Of a DNA stretch of 37,957 bases, positions 25,326-33,688 are shown piece by piece (the first letter of the stretch is position 1; each line of letters starts with the position of its first letter). The position numbers and the translations under genes are program-made. This DNA comes from Nitrospiraceae bacterium (GTDB taxonomy: Bacteria > Nitrospirota > Nitrospiria > Nitrospirales > Nitrospiraceae): positions 1 to 37,957 of the forward strand of contig OMJA01000079.1 of NCBI GenBank assembly GCA_900299245.1, given 5' to 3'. A model generated the notes under the pieces. That model made no database searches. It was not told where the DNA came from and saw only the letters and a list, made by a program, of their open reading frames with translations.

Positions 25326-26648
25326 CTAACCTTGGATCACAGAGTTGCGGTAGACGAAGTCCAGAGCTTTGTCCGCCAGGATGCGTGCGCGCAATTCTTC
25401 GATGGAATCCTGGCCGCCCGCCTGAATCATCTTCACGAGTTCGGCTACCGGCACCCGAAGCTCCGTTGCGAGCCTCGTGACTTCGTTGTTCATATCCTCC
25501 TGGCTGACCGAGATCCCTTCTTTCACTGCGATGGCTTCGAGGATCAGGCCGACTTTGACGCGCCGGTTGGCTTCATCCCGGTTTTCTTCGCGGATGGTTT
25601 TGAGCTCTTCAGCCGTTGCGGCCGGCGTCGGATCGGTCGCCTTGCTCCGCTGACGCTCCTGGAGTCTTTGCCGGACGATGGCGTCGAGTTCGCGCGTGAC
25701 GAGGGTTTCCGGAAGGTCGAAGTGGTGGGTTTCCGCCAGTCTTTTCAAAATGGTGTCTTTATAAGACTCGTCGATATCGCGCTTGAGCGCCTTTTCCATT
25801 TCACTGCGCAATTTGTCCTTGATCTCCTGCAGCGTCGAAAACGGGCCGCAATCCTTGGCAAACTCGTCGTCGAGAGCGGGCAGCGTTTTCTTTTTGACGC
25901 CTTTAATCGCCAGTGAGAACTTGACGGTTTTTCCGGCGACGCGGGTATCGGGGTGGCTGCTCGGATAGCTTTGCGGGATATCGACGACCTCGCCCTCTTT
26001 TTTGCCGGACAAGAAGTTATCGATCTCGATACCGAGGAGGGCTGCTTTTGAGCCGACCTTATGGAGTTGCCCTTCCTTCTTTGTCCCCTCCAGCGACACG
26101 CCGTCGAGAAACCCCTCAAGGTCAACGACGGCGAAATCTCCGTCGCCTAAAGCAGTGCCGGCGGGAGCGGCTTCAAGCTTGGCTTGCTGCTCGCGAAGCA
26201 CTTCGAGTGCCCGGTCGACTTGTTCGTCTGTGACGGTGCGTTTGTCCGGCTTGAGGGAAATGGGATTGGGAGCTTTGTAGTCGCGAAGTTCGATCGTCGG
26301 CTTGATTTCGACGGTGGCGGTGAAGGTGAACGGTTCATCCTTCTTGATTTTTACCCGCTCCAGCGGCGGAATCTCGACCAGAACCGGGCTGATGCCGGCC
26401 TCGCGAACGGCGCGGTCATAGAAATCCGGGACAATGCTGCGAATGACATCCTCTTCAACCTCTTTGGCGTAGCGCTTTTCGAGGAGCCCTAACGGGGCTT
26501 TCCCAGGGCGGAACCCCGGAATGCGAACCTGACGGTTCAATTCGGTGTACGCGCGCGAGAACCGCTGCGTGACTTCCTGCGCGGGGACTTCGATTTTCAA
26601 TGCCCGTTTCATGGGGCCCAGCTCGGTCATTTCCATCTTCATCGTCAT
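25326..26648 (-). CDS. tig: Trigger factor (ribosome-associated chaperone, PPIase)
   Basis: A 440-residue chaperone that binds nascent chains at the ribosome exit tunnel. The N-terminal ribosome-binding loop has the signature GFRPGKAP; an FKBP-type peptidyl-prolyl isomerase domain follows in the middle ([15 protein letters not shown] ... SYPSSHP), then the helical substrate-binding arms. The frame extends to 26687, but the ATG at 26648 has AAGGA 8 nt upstream and matches the usual length. It heads the tig-clpP-clpX operon, 56 nt downstream of tRNA-Leu(UAG), which may share its transcript. Confidence 0.96.
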   Translation of the reverse strand: MTMKMEMTELGPMKRALKIEVPAQEVTQRFSRAYTELNRQVRIPGFRPGKAPLGLLEKRYAKEVEEDVIRSIVPDFYDRAVREAGISPVLVEIPPLERVKIKKDEPFTFTATVEIKPTIELRDYKAPNPISLKPDKRTVTDEQVDRALEVLREQQAKLEAAPAGTALGDGDFAVVDLEGFLDGVSLEGTKKEGQLHKVGSKAALLGIEIDNFLSGKKEGEVVDIPQSYPSSHPDTRVAGKTVKFSLAIKGVKKKTLPALDDEFAKDCGPFSTLQEIKDKLRSEMEKALKRDIDESYKDTILKRLAETHHFDLPETLVTRELDAIVRQRLQERQRSKATDPTPAATAEELKTIREENRDEANRRVKVGLILEAIAVKEGISVSQEDMNNEVTRLATELRVPVAELVKMIQAGGQDSIEELRARILADKALDFVYRNSVIQG

Positions 26649-26704
26649 TCTGAATGTCCTTCCACGTACCGTGATGGGCGGGCCCAAACGGAGTTGTCGT
26701 CAAT

Positions 26705-26787
26705 TGGTGCGAGAGGGGGGACTTGAACCCCCACGGTTACCCACGAGATCCTAAGTCTCGCGCGTCTGCCAGTTCCGCCACTCTCGC
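26705..26787 (-). tRNA. tRNA-Leu (anticodon UAG)
   Basis: An 83-nt class II tRNA with encoded CCA. The acceptor GCGAGAG pairs with CTCTCGC; the D-stem is GCG/CGC; the anticodon stem CGAGA/TCTCG encloses CTTAGGA, anticodon TAG (reads CUA). A long variable arm and the T-arm GGGGG-TTCAAGT-CCCCC follow. Codon reading and the long arm identify leucine. Confidence 0.97.
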
Positions 26788-26856
26788 ATGGCCGGGAGCG
26801 TCGCGGGGCTGTCGCCGCGCCTGCCGAGACAGCAAAACACGCGATTGTGTAAGCCT

Positions 26857-26886
26857 TTTGTACCGTCGGAGGTGAGCTACTGTCAA
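26857..26886 (-). promoter_or_regulatory. Sigma-70 promoter for tRNA-Leu(UAG)
   Basis: On the minus strand a perfect TTGACA (26886-26881), an 18-nt spacer and TACAAA (26862-26857). The start near 26850 is about 63 nt before the tRNA. No separate promoter for tig is obvious in the 56-nt gap, so this one may drive tig-clpP-clpX too. Confidence 0.55.
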
Positions 26887-27008
26887 CCCATACTCATGCG
26901 GGGTTTTTGGAATTGAGTTCTTGTAGACGGGTCATAATGAACACCAGTGACGATGCCAACGGGAATGCGGACAGTGAAGTCAAAGATGAAGGGGGAATCG
27001 TGGTGGCC

Positions 27009-27054
27009 GTATACTGGTTTCTGGCTCACCTCCACAGGCAGGAGTATACTGGTT
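27009..27054. repeat. Pair of 11-bp direct repeats upstream of HEAT gene
   Basis: GTATACTGGTT occurs at 27009-27019 and again at 27044-27054, 35 bp apart start to start. Each copy begins with the palindrome GTATAC. The repeats lie 82-127 nt before the ATG of the exported HEAT-repeat gene and may be regulator sites. The rest of the 348-nt gap 26788-27135 holds the tRNA promoter and no gene I can support. Confidence 0.4.
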
Positions 27055-27135
27055 GAAGGAGCTGCCGTGCTCGCTTCGTCAGACTGTTGTGCTGTGCAGT
27101 TTGCTTCAGGCTTCCCGTCAGCAAGGAGGTGGTGC

Positions 27136-28218
27136 ATGTCCCGTTCTTTCTTGATCATCGCTTTCATTGTGATAGGGGCTCTGGGTGGATGGGTGTCGCC
27201 GGTCGGGGCCTATCGCGAGTATTTCACTCCGGAACAAAAGGCGCAGCTGGATAAGATTCAAGTCGTCCTGATCGAGTTGTTGGCCTTGACGGATAAAGGA
27301 GGGGTCGATAGCGGCCCCCTGACGTCGGTCGTTTCGCGCCGTCTGAGCGAAGTCGGGTATACAGTGGTGCAGGACCCCTCGAAAGCGTATGATGCAGTTG
27401 TCCGGGTCAAATGCGAGCAGCGTAAAACCTGGGAGGGAACGGCGTCGTCCGGCGGCGATAATGATTTACCCGATGCACCGTCTCGTCTCTGGAAAGGGCC
27501 GGCCTGTCAGCTGTCCTATGCCTTGGGCGGGATGAAGATCAAATGGCAGAAGGAGGTCCGGACTGATTTCGAGGACGCGTCGGCCGCAGCGTTGGCCGCT
27601 CAGGCTGGCGAGCCCGGCGCGTTTGCCATGGCCCGGCTGAAAGATCAGCTCGAAAAATATGAGTTTCCCTTGATTCTTGCCGCCGAGTGGGGGCATGCCG
27701 AGCGTTTGCTCAAGCTGCTGGACTCCTCTGACTCCAGCTTGTCCAGAAAGGTGAAAATCATTTCGCTTCTGGGTGAGATGCAGGCGGATGAAGCATTACC
27801 GAAGCTCAAACAGATACTTCAGGACCGGGATTTGGCCAAGCAGGCATTGGTGGCGATGGGGAACCTCGGGAAGGAAGGGATCCCGCTTCTTGTCGATATC
27901 ATGAACACGTCCGGGATGATCGATGTTCAGGCGGCAGCGGCGAAAGGATTGGGGCAGCTGGGCGGTATTCATGGCGATGCGTCCGTCGTCCTGCCCCTGC
28001 TGGCCAGATTGCAGGATCCGAAGACGGATTGGACCGTATTAACTGAAGTCGCCTGGGCATTGGGCAAGATTCCGGATAAGCGGTCGATTCAGCCCCTCTA
28101 TGATTTGGATAAGAAATTACAGGCGTTGCGCGATCCGGATAACCAGACGTTGAAACGATTGAAAGAGGCCGTCTTTTGGGCGATCAAACAGTGCGATACC
28201 TGGGATCAGTATAGCTAG
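27136..28218 (+). CDS. Exported HEAT-repeat protein
   Basis: A 360-residue protein with a Sec signal peptide ([21 protein letters not shown], cleavage after VGA). The N-terminal half (about 25-165) is an alpha/beta domain containing two Cys ([23 protein letters not shown]); the C-terminal half carries about four HEAT-like repeats ([20 protein letters not shown] onwards). The frame opens earlier, but AAGGAGG just upstream of the ATG at 27136, together with the signal peptide, fixes the start. Function unknown; the repeats suggest a periplasmic scaffold. It is followed by the sigma-54 activator, 71 nt away. Confidence 0.85.
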   Translation: MSRSFLIIAFIVIGALGGWVSPVGAYREYFTPEQKAQLDKIQVVLIELLALTDKGGVDSGPLTSVVSRRLSEVGYTVVQDPSKAYDAVVRVKCEQRKTWEGTASSGGDNDLPDAPSRLWKGPACQLSYALGGMKIKWQKEVRTDFEDASAAALAAQAGEPGAFAMARLKDQLEKYEFPLILAAEWGHAERLLKLLDSSDSSLSRKVKIISLLGEMQADEALPKLKQILQDRDLAKQALVAMGNLGKEGIPLLVDIMNTSGMIDVQAAAAKGLGQLGGIHGDASVVLPLLARLQDPKTDWTVLTEVAWALGKIPDKRSIQPLYDLDKKLQALRDPDNQTLKRLKEAVFWAIKQCDTWDQYS

Positions 28219-28224
28219 CCGTCG

Positions 28225-28253
28225 TTGACAACGCTGGTGGGCACTCTTATCGT
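28225..28253 (+). promoter_or_regulatory. Sigma-70-like promoter for sigma-54 activator gene
   Basis: A perfect TTGACA (28225-28230), a 17-nt spacer and TATCGT (28248-28253), 4 of 6 consensus. Transcription would start near 28260, within the left arm of the hairpin at 28253-28283. Confidence 0.4.
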
Positions 28254-28283
28254 GCTCTCTGCCGGTTGAACCGGCAGGGAGCA
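28253..28283 (+). promoter_or_regulatory. 13-bp hairpin covering the activator's ribosome binding site
   Basis: Left arm TGCTCTCTGCCGG (28253-28265) pairs with CCGGCAGGGAGCA (28271-28283), with a TTGAA loop; 12 Watson-Crick pairs and one G-U. The right arm contains GGGAG (28277-28281), the Shine-Dalgarno 8 nt before the ATG at 28290. No T-run follows, so translational control seems likelier than termination, although it could also end the HEAT-gene transcript. Confidence 0.6.
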
Positions 28284-28289
28284 TTGATT

Positions 28290-29864
28290 ATGTCGAACCA
28301 ACCCTCCCCCGAACGCTCGTCGAAACCAAGCGAAATCCTCGCCCGCATTACGCTTCAAATGGCGTCAAGCCTCGATCGTCAGGTTGTGTTGGACACCATC
28401 ACACAAGGTTTGGTGGAGGAGATTGATGCGGCCTTTGCTCGTATCTGGCTCTTAGGTCCCGGCGACCTGTGCGCCGACTGTTACAAAGCGGCAGATTGTC
28501 TGAACCGGAGCCGCTGTCTGCATCTTGAGGCCAGTGCCGGGCTTTATACCAATCTCACGGGAGAGTATCGACGCATTCCGCTCGGTGCCTTGAAGATCGG
28601 GAACATCGCGCAAGGCTCCGGCCCCATTTTCACGAACGACGTACTTGGCGATGACCGACTCCCGAACAAACAGTGGATGCAGGATAACGGGCTTCATTCC
28701 TTTGCCGGTTACCCGCTGAAGTTTCGCTCGGAATTGCTCGGCGTCATTGCGTTGTTCGGTCGGCGTCCGCTGAGCGAGGCGGAGTTCGAGCGATTGGCGG
28801 TCTTTGCCAACGAAGCGGCGATTGCGATCAAGAATGCTCAACTTTTTACGGAAGTCGAGCGGCTCAAGAATCGACTCCAGGCCGAAAATCTCTATCTCCG
28901 CGAAGAGATTAAGCTCGCACACAATTTTGAAGAGATTATCGGCGAGAGTCCGGGCATCAAGGCTGTGCTGCGGCACGTCGAGCAGGTCGCTCCTACTGAC
29001 TCGACGGTCCTGATTCACGGAGCCACAGGGACGGGGAAAGAGCTGATCGCCCGGGCCATTCACAATCTCAGCCTCCGCAAGGACCGCCCTCTAGTGCGAG
29101 TCAATTGCGGAGCAATTCCTGTGAACCTCGTAGAGAGTGAATTATTTGGACATGAGAAGGGTTCGTTTACCGGCGCGTTGCAACGTCGCATCGGACGATT
29201 CGAGCTGGCGGACGGTGGCACGATCTTCCTTGACGAGGTCGGTGAACTGCCGCTGGATGCGCAAGTGAAGCTGCTTCGCGTCTTGCAGGAGCGCGAGTTC
29301 GAGCGGATCGGGAGTGGTCTATCGACGAAGGTCAATGTGCGGGTGATCGCGGCAACGAACCGCAATTTGTTCGAGGCTGTCAAGGCCGGTCTGTTTCGGG
29401 CCGATCTCCTCTACCGCCTGAATGTCTTTCCGATCGAAGCCCCACCCCTGTCGGCTCGTGTTTCAGATATCCCTTTATTGGTTCACCATTTCCTCGAGAA
29501 ATATTCAAAGAAACTGTCCAAGGGGCTCGACGGGGTTTCTCAGGCAACCATGGACCGCCTCATGACCTATTCATGGCCCGGTAACATCCGTGAGTTAGAG
29601 AATGTCATCGAGCGGGCGACGATTCTCTCACACGGTCCCACTCTTGAGATTGATGACGCGCTTCTCCATCCCACCGTCCGATCTTCGTTACAGCAGGAGG
29701 AAACGATGGAAGCCGTCGAGCGGGCCCATATCCTGCGTGTTCTTCAGGACGTGAGTTGGGTCGTCGAAGGAAAGCAGGGTGCAGCGACTCGGTTGGATCT
29801 CCATCCCAATACCCTCCGCTCACGCATGCAGAAGCTCGGGATTAAGAAGCCTCGTCTCTCATAA
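28290..29864 (+). CDS. Sigma-54-dependent activator with 4-Cys GAF domain
   Basis: A 524-residue transcription activator. The N-terminal GAF domain (about 17-185) carries Cys61, 64, 70 and 76 (C-x2-C-x5-C-x5-C), suited to an Fe-S cluster or metal. A linker helix follows, then the AAA+ domain (about 214-440) with Walker A GATGTGKE (Lys250), the sigma-54 contact loop GSFTGA (291-296; Ser replaces the usual Ala of GAFTGA) and Walker B TIFLDE (Asp315/Glu316). A C-terminal Fis-type helix-turn-helix ends the protein ([21 protein letters not shown]). No receiver domain, so it is a one-component sensor of the FhlA/NorR kind. The frame opens with TTG at 28266; ATG 28290 has GGGAG at 8 nt. Probable target: the operon beginning at 30104. 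Confidence 0.94.
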   Translation: MSNQPSPERSSKPSEILARITLQMASSLDRQVVLDTITQGLVEEIDAAFARIWLLGPGDLCADCYKAADCLNRSRCLHLEASAGLYTNLTGEYRRIPLGALKIGNIAQGSGPIFTNDVLGDDRLPNKQWMQDNGLHSFAGYPLKFRSELLGVIALFGRRPLSEAEFERLAVFANEAAIAIKNAQLFTEVERLKNRLQAENLYLREEIKLAHNFEEIIGESPGIKAVLRHVEQVAPTDSTVLIHGATGTGKELIARAIHNLSLRKDRPLVRVNCGAIPVNLVESELFGHEKGSFTGALQRRIGRFELADGGTIFLDEVGELPLDAQVKLLRVLQEREFERIGSGLSTKVNVRVIAATNRNLFEAVKAGLFRADLLYRLNVFPIEAPPLSARVSDIPLLVHHFLEKYSKKLSKGLDGVSQATMDRLMTYSWPGNIRELENVIERATILSHGPTLEIDDALLHPTVRSSLQQEETMEAVERAHILRVLQDVSWVVEGKQGAATRLDLHPNTLRSRMQKLGIKKPRLS

Positions 29865-29894
29865 ACGCATAGATTCTTCCCTGACGCACACGGG

Positions 29895-29914
29895 ATATCG
29901 TGGCGCTACGATAT
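29895..29914. promoter_or_regulatory. 20-bp palindrome, putative activator binding site (UAS)
   Basis: ATATCGT-GGCGCT-ACGATAT has perfect 7-bp arms around a 6-nt centre (itself GCGC). It lies 31 nt after the activator stop and 108 bp before the -24 element at 30022, the usual distance for an enhancer site of a sigma-54 activator acting by DNA looping. No T-run follows, so a terminator role is less likely. Confidence 0.55.
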
Positions 29915-30020
29915 GTCGTAGGAGCGGGCGGTCGCCGAGCTGAACGCGGCAGTCGTAGAACATCATTCAACCTGTTGATTGCGTTCGTTTCTCATCTCCC
30001 ATCAGGCCTGGCATCCTTTC

Positions 30021-30036
30021 CGGCATTCGACTTGCT
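30021..30036 (+). promoter_or_regulatory. Sigma-54 (-24/-12) promoter of dsrE-like operon
   Basis: CGGCAT...TTGCT: GG at 30022-30023 and GC at 30034-30035 with exactly 10 nt between, close to the consensus TGGCAC-N5-TTGCA. The start should be near 30047, about 57 nt before the ATG at 30104. Confidence 0.6.
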
Positions 30037-30103
30037 GAAGTATCTCACGGCGATGGCCATCGCATGACGAGATCACAGTCCTCATTCTGTTGAAGGAGAA
30101 TGT

Positions 30104-30478
30104 ATGAAAACTGCCATCATTATTTTGTCTGATCCGAAGAGTGGTTCCGAAGAAGGACTGGGGCGAGTCTTTAATGCGCTGGCCCTGGCGTCCGAATGTA
30201 AACAGAAGGGCGATGAAGTCGTGGTTGTGTTTAATGGCGCCGGCACGCGCTGGCCGGCCGAATTGACCAAACTCTCGCATCCGGCCAACGGCCTCTACAA
30301 CGCCGTGCGCGATGTTGTGCAAGGTGCCTCATGCGGTTGCGCGGAGGTCTTCGGAGCGACGGAAAGCGTCAAGGCCTGCGGCGTTCCAATTGTGAAGGAT
30401 TATGCGTTATCCGGGACAGCCGGTCTCTTAAGCCTGCGGCGATACATGGCGGAGGGATGGCAGACGATCGTGTTTTGA
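30104..30478 (+). CDS. DsrE/DsrF-like family protein
   Basis: A 124-residue cytoplasmic protein with the alternating beta/alpha pattern of the DsrE fold: KTAIIILSDPKSG, then EGLGRVFNALALASECKQKG, DEVVVVFNGAGTRW and a C-terminal GLLSLRRYMAEGWQTIVF. Relatives carry or relay sulfur, or act as small-molecule binders. Cys77, Cys79 (ASCGCAEVFG) and Cys92 sit where DsrE-type proteins often have reactive Cys, but activity is unproven. AAGGAG lies just upstream of the ATG. It is the first gene after the sigma-54 promoter. Confidence 0.85.
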   Translation: MKTAIIILSDPKSGSEEGLGRVFNALALASECKQKGDEVVVVFNGAGTRWPAELTKLSHPANGLYNAVRDVVQGASCGCAEVFGATESVKACGVPIVKDYALSGTAGLLSLRRYMAEGWQTIVF

Positions 30479-30487
30479 GTGAATTCC

Positions 30488-30515
30488 CAGGGGACGGTCG
30501 TGAGGCCGTCTCCTG
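30488..30515 (+). promoter_or_regulatory. Intercistronic hairpin between dsrE-like and PNPOx-like genes
   Basis: CAGGGGACGGTC (30488-30499) pairs with GGCCGTCTCCTG (30504-30515) around a GTGA tetraloop of the stable GNRA type: 12 pairs, two of them G-U. No T-run follows. It probably stabilises the 3' end of the dsrE-like message or gives partial termination, so that the first gene is expressed more than the next two. Confidence 0.55.
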
Positions 30516-30549
30516 TATACGGTGGATCTGAATCAAAGCAGGAGGCGCA

Positions 30550-31149
30550 ATGGCCACGAAGTATCTCGATCTGATGTTTACGGATGCGGTGGGTCGTGCG
30601 CAGACACGCTATTACGGGCAGGCGGGTAAGATTGCCGGGTCTCCGGAGCGCGATCTGTTAGGCCCGGGAGAGATTGAATTCATTACGATGCAGGACAGCT
30701 TCTATCTCGGGTCGATCAGCGAAAGCGGATGGCCCTATATCCAGCATCGCGGCGGGCCTTCCGGATTCTTGCGGGTGATTGGCAATTCGACCTTGGCGTT
30801 TGCCGACTATAAGGGCAATCGGCAGCTGTTGAGTACGGGCAACCTGTCGGTCAACGATCGGGTCGCACTGTTTCTCATGAACTACACGCACCGCGAACGA
30901 CTAAAAATTCTGGGCCATGCTCGCATCGAAGATGTCCGTGAGCGTCCTGAATTGATCGAACGATTCGCGGATCCGACTATGCGGACGAGCGTGGAACGGG
31001 TGGTCTTCATTGACGTCGTCTCATTCGATTGGAACTGTCCGAAGTACATTACGCCACGCTATTCTGTGAAAGAAGTGGAGGAGCTGGCGTCGTCGCTGAG
31101 AACGCGGATTGCCGAGCTTGAAGCTGCGCTGCGTGCTGTGAAATCGTAA
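30550..31149 (+). CDS. Pyridoxamine 5'-phosphate oxidase-family (FMN-binding) protein
   Basis: A 199-residue cytoplasmic split-barrel protein. FITMQDSFYLGSISESGWPYIQHRGGPSG.. is the typical flavin-binding start of the PNPOx-like family, and LAFADYKGNRQLLSTGNL supplies the phosphate-binding Arg/Asn. The C-terminus ends in a short coiled coil (VEELASSLRTRIAELEAALR), suited to dimerisation. Such proteins may be flavin reductases or F420/FMN enzymes; true pyridoxal synthesis is unlikely given the context. GGAGG sits 5 nt before the ATG. Middle gene of the sigma-54 operon. Confidence 0.88.
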   Translation: MATKYLDLMFTDAVGRAQTRYYGQAGKIAGSPERDLLGPGEIEFITMQDSFYLGSISESGWPYIQHRGGPSGFLRVIGNSTLAFADYKGNRQLLSTGNLSVNDRVALFLMNYTHRERLKILGHARIEDVRERPELIERFADPTMRTSVERVVFIDVVSFDWNCPKYITPRYSVKEVEELASSLRTRIAELEAALRAVKS

Positions 31150-31210
31150 GCAGGTTTGATACAACCCGGTCACGTGCGGCTGACCGTTGAACGAGAAGGA
31201 GGGAGAGACG

Positions 31211-32452
31211 ATGACGGATCTGTCGAGACGACGATTTCTGCAACTGTCGGCTATGACCGGCGGCGCGTTGCTGGCCAGCGATCTGGTCGAACGGCTTCTG
31301 GACCGTAGTGGACAGGCAACCGCAGCTGCCGGCGATCCTATCAGGATCGGCATGCTCGATCCGCTGTCGAGTCCGTATAAAACGTCTTCGATCCATGATG
31401 TCCATGGCGCGAATGTGGCCGTGGACCTTTTCAATAAGCGCGGCGGTGTGCTGGGGCGTCCGGTGATGATTCTTGAAGCCGATGACGCTTCGAATCCTGA
31501 GCAGGCGCTGAAAGCTGCGACGAAGTTTATCAAGGAGGACCGCGTCGACGCACTGATGGGGACGTTCAACGGCGATTGTGCGTTGACGGTCAGCGAACTG
31601 GCTCAACGGGAAAACAAGCTGTTTATGGTAACCGGTTCCTATCTCCCCGAGCTGACCGGCGTCGCCTGTAATTCCCAGACATTCGTGTTTATGCCCCATG
31701 CCCGAATGCTGGCGCAGGCAGTGGTTCCACACCTCGTGAAGGCCTACGGTACCCGCTGGTACATGATCACCACGAGTTCGTTGGACGGTAAGGCAGCCGC
31801 GCAGGCGGTGGTGGAGGCGGCCGAGGCGCATAAAGTAGAGGTTGTCGGCGAAGCGTTGATCCCGTTCGGGTCGACGGAATTTCTGTCGGCGTTGACGGCG
31901 GCGAAAGCCAAGGAACCGACGGCGATCATCTGCAATCTGTACGGATGGGATCTTGTGCATGCGCTCAAGGGATATGGGAAGCTCGAACTGGCGAAGGACA
32001 AGATTGGTATCGGCGGTCTTATCAGCGGCGAGCAGATCGGCCGGCCGCTGGGTTACGCGAATAATGCCGGAATCTGGGGCTTGATCTGGGATCCAAAAAT
32101 CAACACCGAGGGTTCGAGACGATTTATCCAAGGCGTCATCGATAAGTACAATCATACCCCGACGTCCCGCTGCTACTTGGGCTATGCCGCGATGACGCAG
32201 TTGCTCGAAGCGATCCAGCGTGCCGGCTCAACCGACACGGCCGCATTGATCAAGGCATTGGAAGGGCATGAGTTCGACGGCTTGAAGGAGGGACGATCGG
32301 TCTTTCGCGCAGCGGATCACCAACATGTCCAGGATGTATTGGTGGGGGAAGCGTTTGGAAAGGAATTGGGGTTAGGACATTTTAAGATACTGGCGACGGT
32401 GTCCGGTTCCGCCAATTCCGGTGCCGTCGAACAGCACTCGTGCAAACAGTAA
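31211..32452 (+). CDS. Tat-exported ABC-type solute-binding protein (AmiC/UrtA-like)
   Basis: A 413-residue periplasmic type I binding protein of the branched-chain/amide/urea class. The N-terminus carries a twin-arginine signal, SRRRFLQ at residues 5-11, followed by SAMTGGALLASD. The mature protein shows the two-lobed Leu/Ile/Val-type fold: IRIGMLDPLSSPY, NKRGGVLGRPVMILEADD, ALMGTFNGDCALTVSEL. The ligand is not known; UrtA and AmiC relatives bind urea or amides. No permease or ATPase gene follows. The frame opens at a TTG 31187, but GGAGG before ATG 31211 gives the start. Third gene of the sigma-54 operon, 61 nt after the FMN gene. Confidence 0.9.
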   Translation: MTDLSRRRFLQLSAMTGGALLASDLVERLLDRSGQATAAAGDPIRIGMLDPLSSPYKTSSIHDVHGANVAVDLFNKRGGVLGRPVMILEADDASNPEQALKAATKFIKEDRVDALMGTFNGDCALTVSELAQRENKLFMVTGSYLPELTGVACNSQTFVFMPHARMLAQAVVPHLVKAYGTRWYMITTSSLDGKAAAQAVVEAAEAHKVEVVGEALIPFGSTEFLSALTAAKAKEPTAIICNLYGWDLVHALKGYGKLELAKDKIGIGGLISGEQIGRPLGYANNAGIWGLIWDPKINTEGSRRFIQGVIDKYNHTPTSRCYLGYAAMTQLLEAIQRAGSTDTAALIKALEGHEFDGLKEGRSVFRAADHQHVQDVLVGEAFGKELGLGHFKILATVSGSANSGAVEQHSCKQ

Positions 32453-32504
32453 ATGCGAAAGGCACGATCTGCAATCTGCGCGTCAGCAAGAAGTCGAGAT
32501 GTGA

Positions 32505-32535
32505 GGCAGGGTGCAGCGTATCGCTGCACCCTGCC
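32505..32535. terminator. Bidirectional hairpin terminator
   Basis: A perfect 14-bp stem GGCAGGGTGCAGCG/CGCTGCACCCTGCC with a TAT loop, between the convergent stops of the binding-protein gene (32452) and the OmpA-like gene (32560). A second short hairpin CCCACC-GCTT-GGTGGG overlaps its right side. There is no strong T-run on either strand, but the position and stability fit a shared terminator. Confidence 0.75.
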
Positions 32536-32559
32536 CACCGCTTGGTGGGAATGAGCGAG

Positions 32560-33627
32560 TTACTTCGTGACCCGGATTTCGACGCGGCGGTTCTTTGCCC
32601 GGCCTGCATCGGTTGTATTCGGAGCAACTGGCTTGGTATCGGCGAAGCCGTGGGTCGTGGCTGCGGCCAGGCCGCCTTCAGTTAGGGCTTTTGCCGCGTT
32701 GGCTGCCCGCGCTTCAGAGAGTTCCTTGTTCGTCGGGAACGTCTTTTTCAGCGAGCTCTTGATCGGTCGGTTATCCGTGTGTCCGTCCACAGCGACTTTG
32801 TATTCAGGAAAATCCTTGAGGATGGCGCCGACCTGTTTCAGCGCATCCGCACCGGCCGGTTTCAGCTGATCTTCTCCCGATCCGAAGAGGTACCCGGAGG
32901 CGAGGTTGATCAACAGCCGTTCGTTGTTTAAATCGACGGCGATGTTGTTCTGGTCAATCTGTGGCTTGAGAGCCCGGATCAGACCGCGCTGCGCTTCTTT
33001 GAGCTTCGACATTTCTGCCGAGAGGTCACCCCGGAGTCCGGCGAGTTCTTTGTCCCGATCCGCCAACATCCGTTCCAGCTCGGCGACACGTTGTCTGCAC
33101 GCGGCAAGTTCGGCGGCCAGCTTATCTTTGTCGCCGGCCCCGGCTTGGAGCGCGGCGAGTTGCGATTGAGCCGCGGCCAGATCCGCTGCTAATTTATCCT
33201 TGTCGCTTCCCGCTGCTGCCTGTGCTGCAGCCAGTTGGCGTTCCAGCTCGGCGATCCTTGCGTTCGCGCGATCCACCTCGCTTTGCGCAGAAGAGAGTTG
33301 ACTGGCCAGCCTCGACGAATCGCCTGCTCCGGCACGGAGGGCGGCGAGTTCCCGATCGCGGTCGGCCAGCTGGCTTTCGAGAGCCTTCACGCGGTCGCTC
33401 AAGGTTCCGTTTTCTTTGCGGGCGGCGGCCAGTTCATCGGCAAGCCGCTGCCGTTCCTGTTCAAGTGCGGCGAGGCGGGCGGCATAATCTGTCGAGGTAT
33501 TACGCACGGCGCCTTGGGGGCAGATGCGATATTGGAATCCGTTGTCCGGGCACATTGGCTGCCAAGATGAACAGCCGGCCATGGCCAGCAGGCCCAAAGC
33601 CAGGAGCGATGATTTGTATCGAGTCAT
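32560..33627 (-). CDS. OmpA-family lipoprotein with long coiled coil
   Basis: A 355-residue envelope protein. The signal ends in the lipobox LAMAGC (Cys19), so it should be lipid-anchored. A long heptad-rich coiled coil follows (about 45-215), with repeating blocks such as AGDKDKLAAELA and AGSDKDKLAADLA. The C-terminal OmpA domain (about 235-350) has the peptidoglycan-contact motif VDGHTDNRPI and NKELSEARAANAAKAL, so it links outer membrane to cell wall. AAGGAG lies 5 nt before the ATG. It follows mscL by 61 nt and ends at the shared terminator. Confidence 0.92.
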   Translation of the reverse strand: MTRYKSSLLALGLLAMAGCSSWQPMCPDNGFQYRICPQGAVRNTSTDYAARLAALEQERQRLADELAAARKENGTLSDRVKALESQLADRDRELAALRAGAGDSSRLASQLSSAQSEVDRANARIAELERQLAAAQAAAGSDKDKLAADLAAAQSQLAALQAGAGDKDKLAAELAACRQRVAELERMLADRDKELAGLRGDLSAEMSKLKEAQRGLIRALKPQIDQNNIAVDLNNERLLINLASGYLFGSGEDQLKPAGADALKQVGAILKDFPEYKVAVDGHTDNRPIKSSLKKTFPTNKELSEARAANAAKALTEGGLAAATTHGFADTKPVAPNTTDAGRAKNRRVEIRVTK

Positions 33628-33688
33628 GAGATCTCCTTGTTAGTAAAAGGTAAAGTGAACGCGTGATCTATCGGTCGTTGTCACAGCA

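Noticed and set aside
30011-30026. Second possible -24/-12 element beginning TGGCAT
   Set aside because: The downstream GC is one base out of register (GG-N11-GC); the element at 30022-30035 has exact spacing.
31049-32155. Minus-strand open frame (about 368 codons) opposite the solute-binding protein
   Set aside because: Antisense to an intact binding protein with a Tat signal; no domain is visible.
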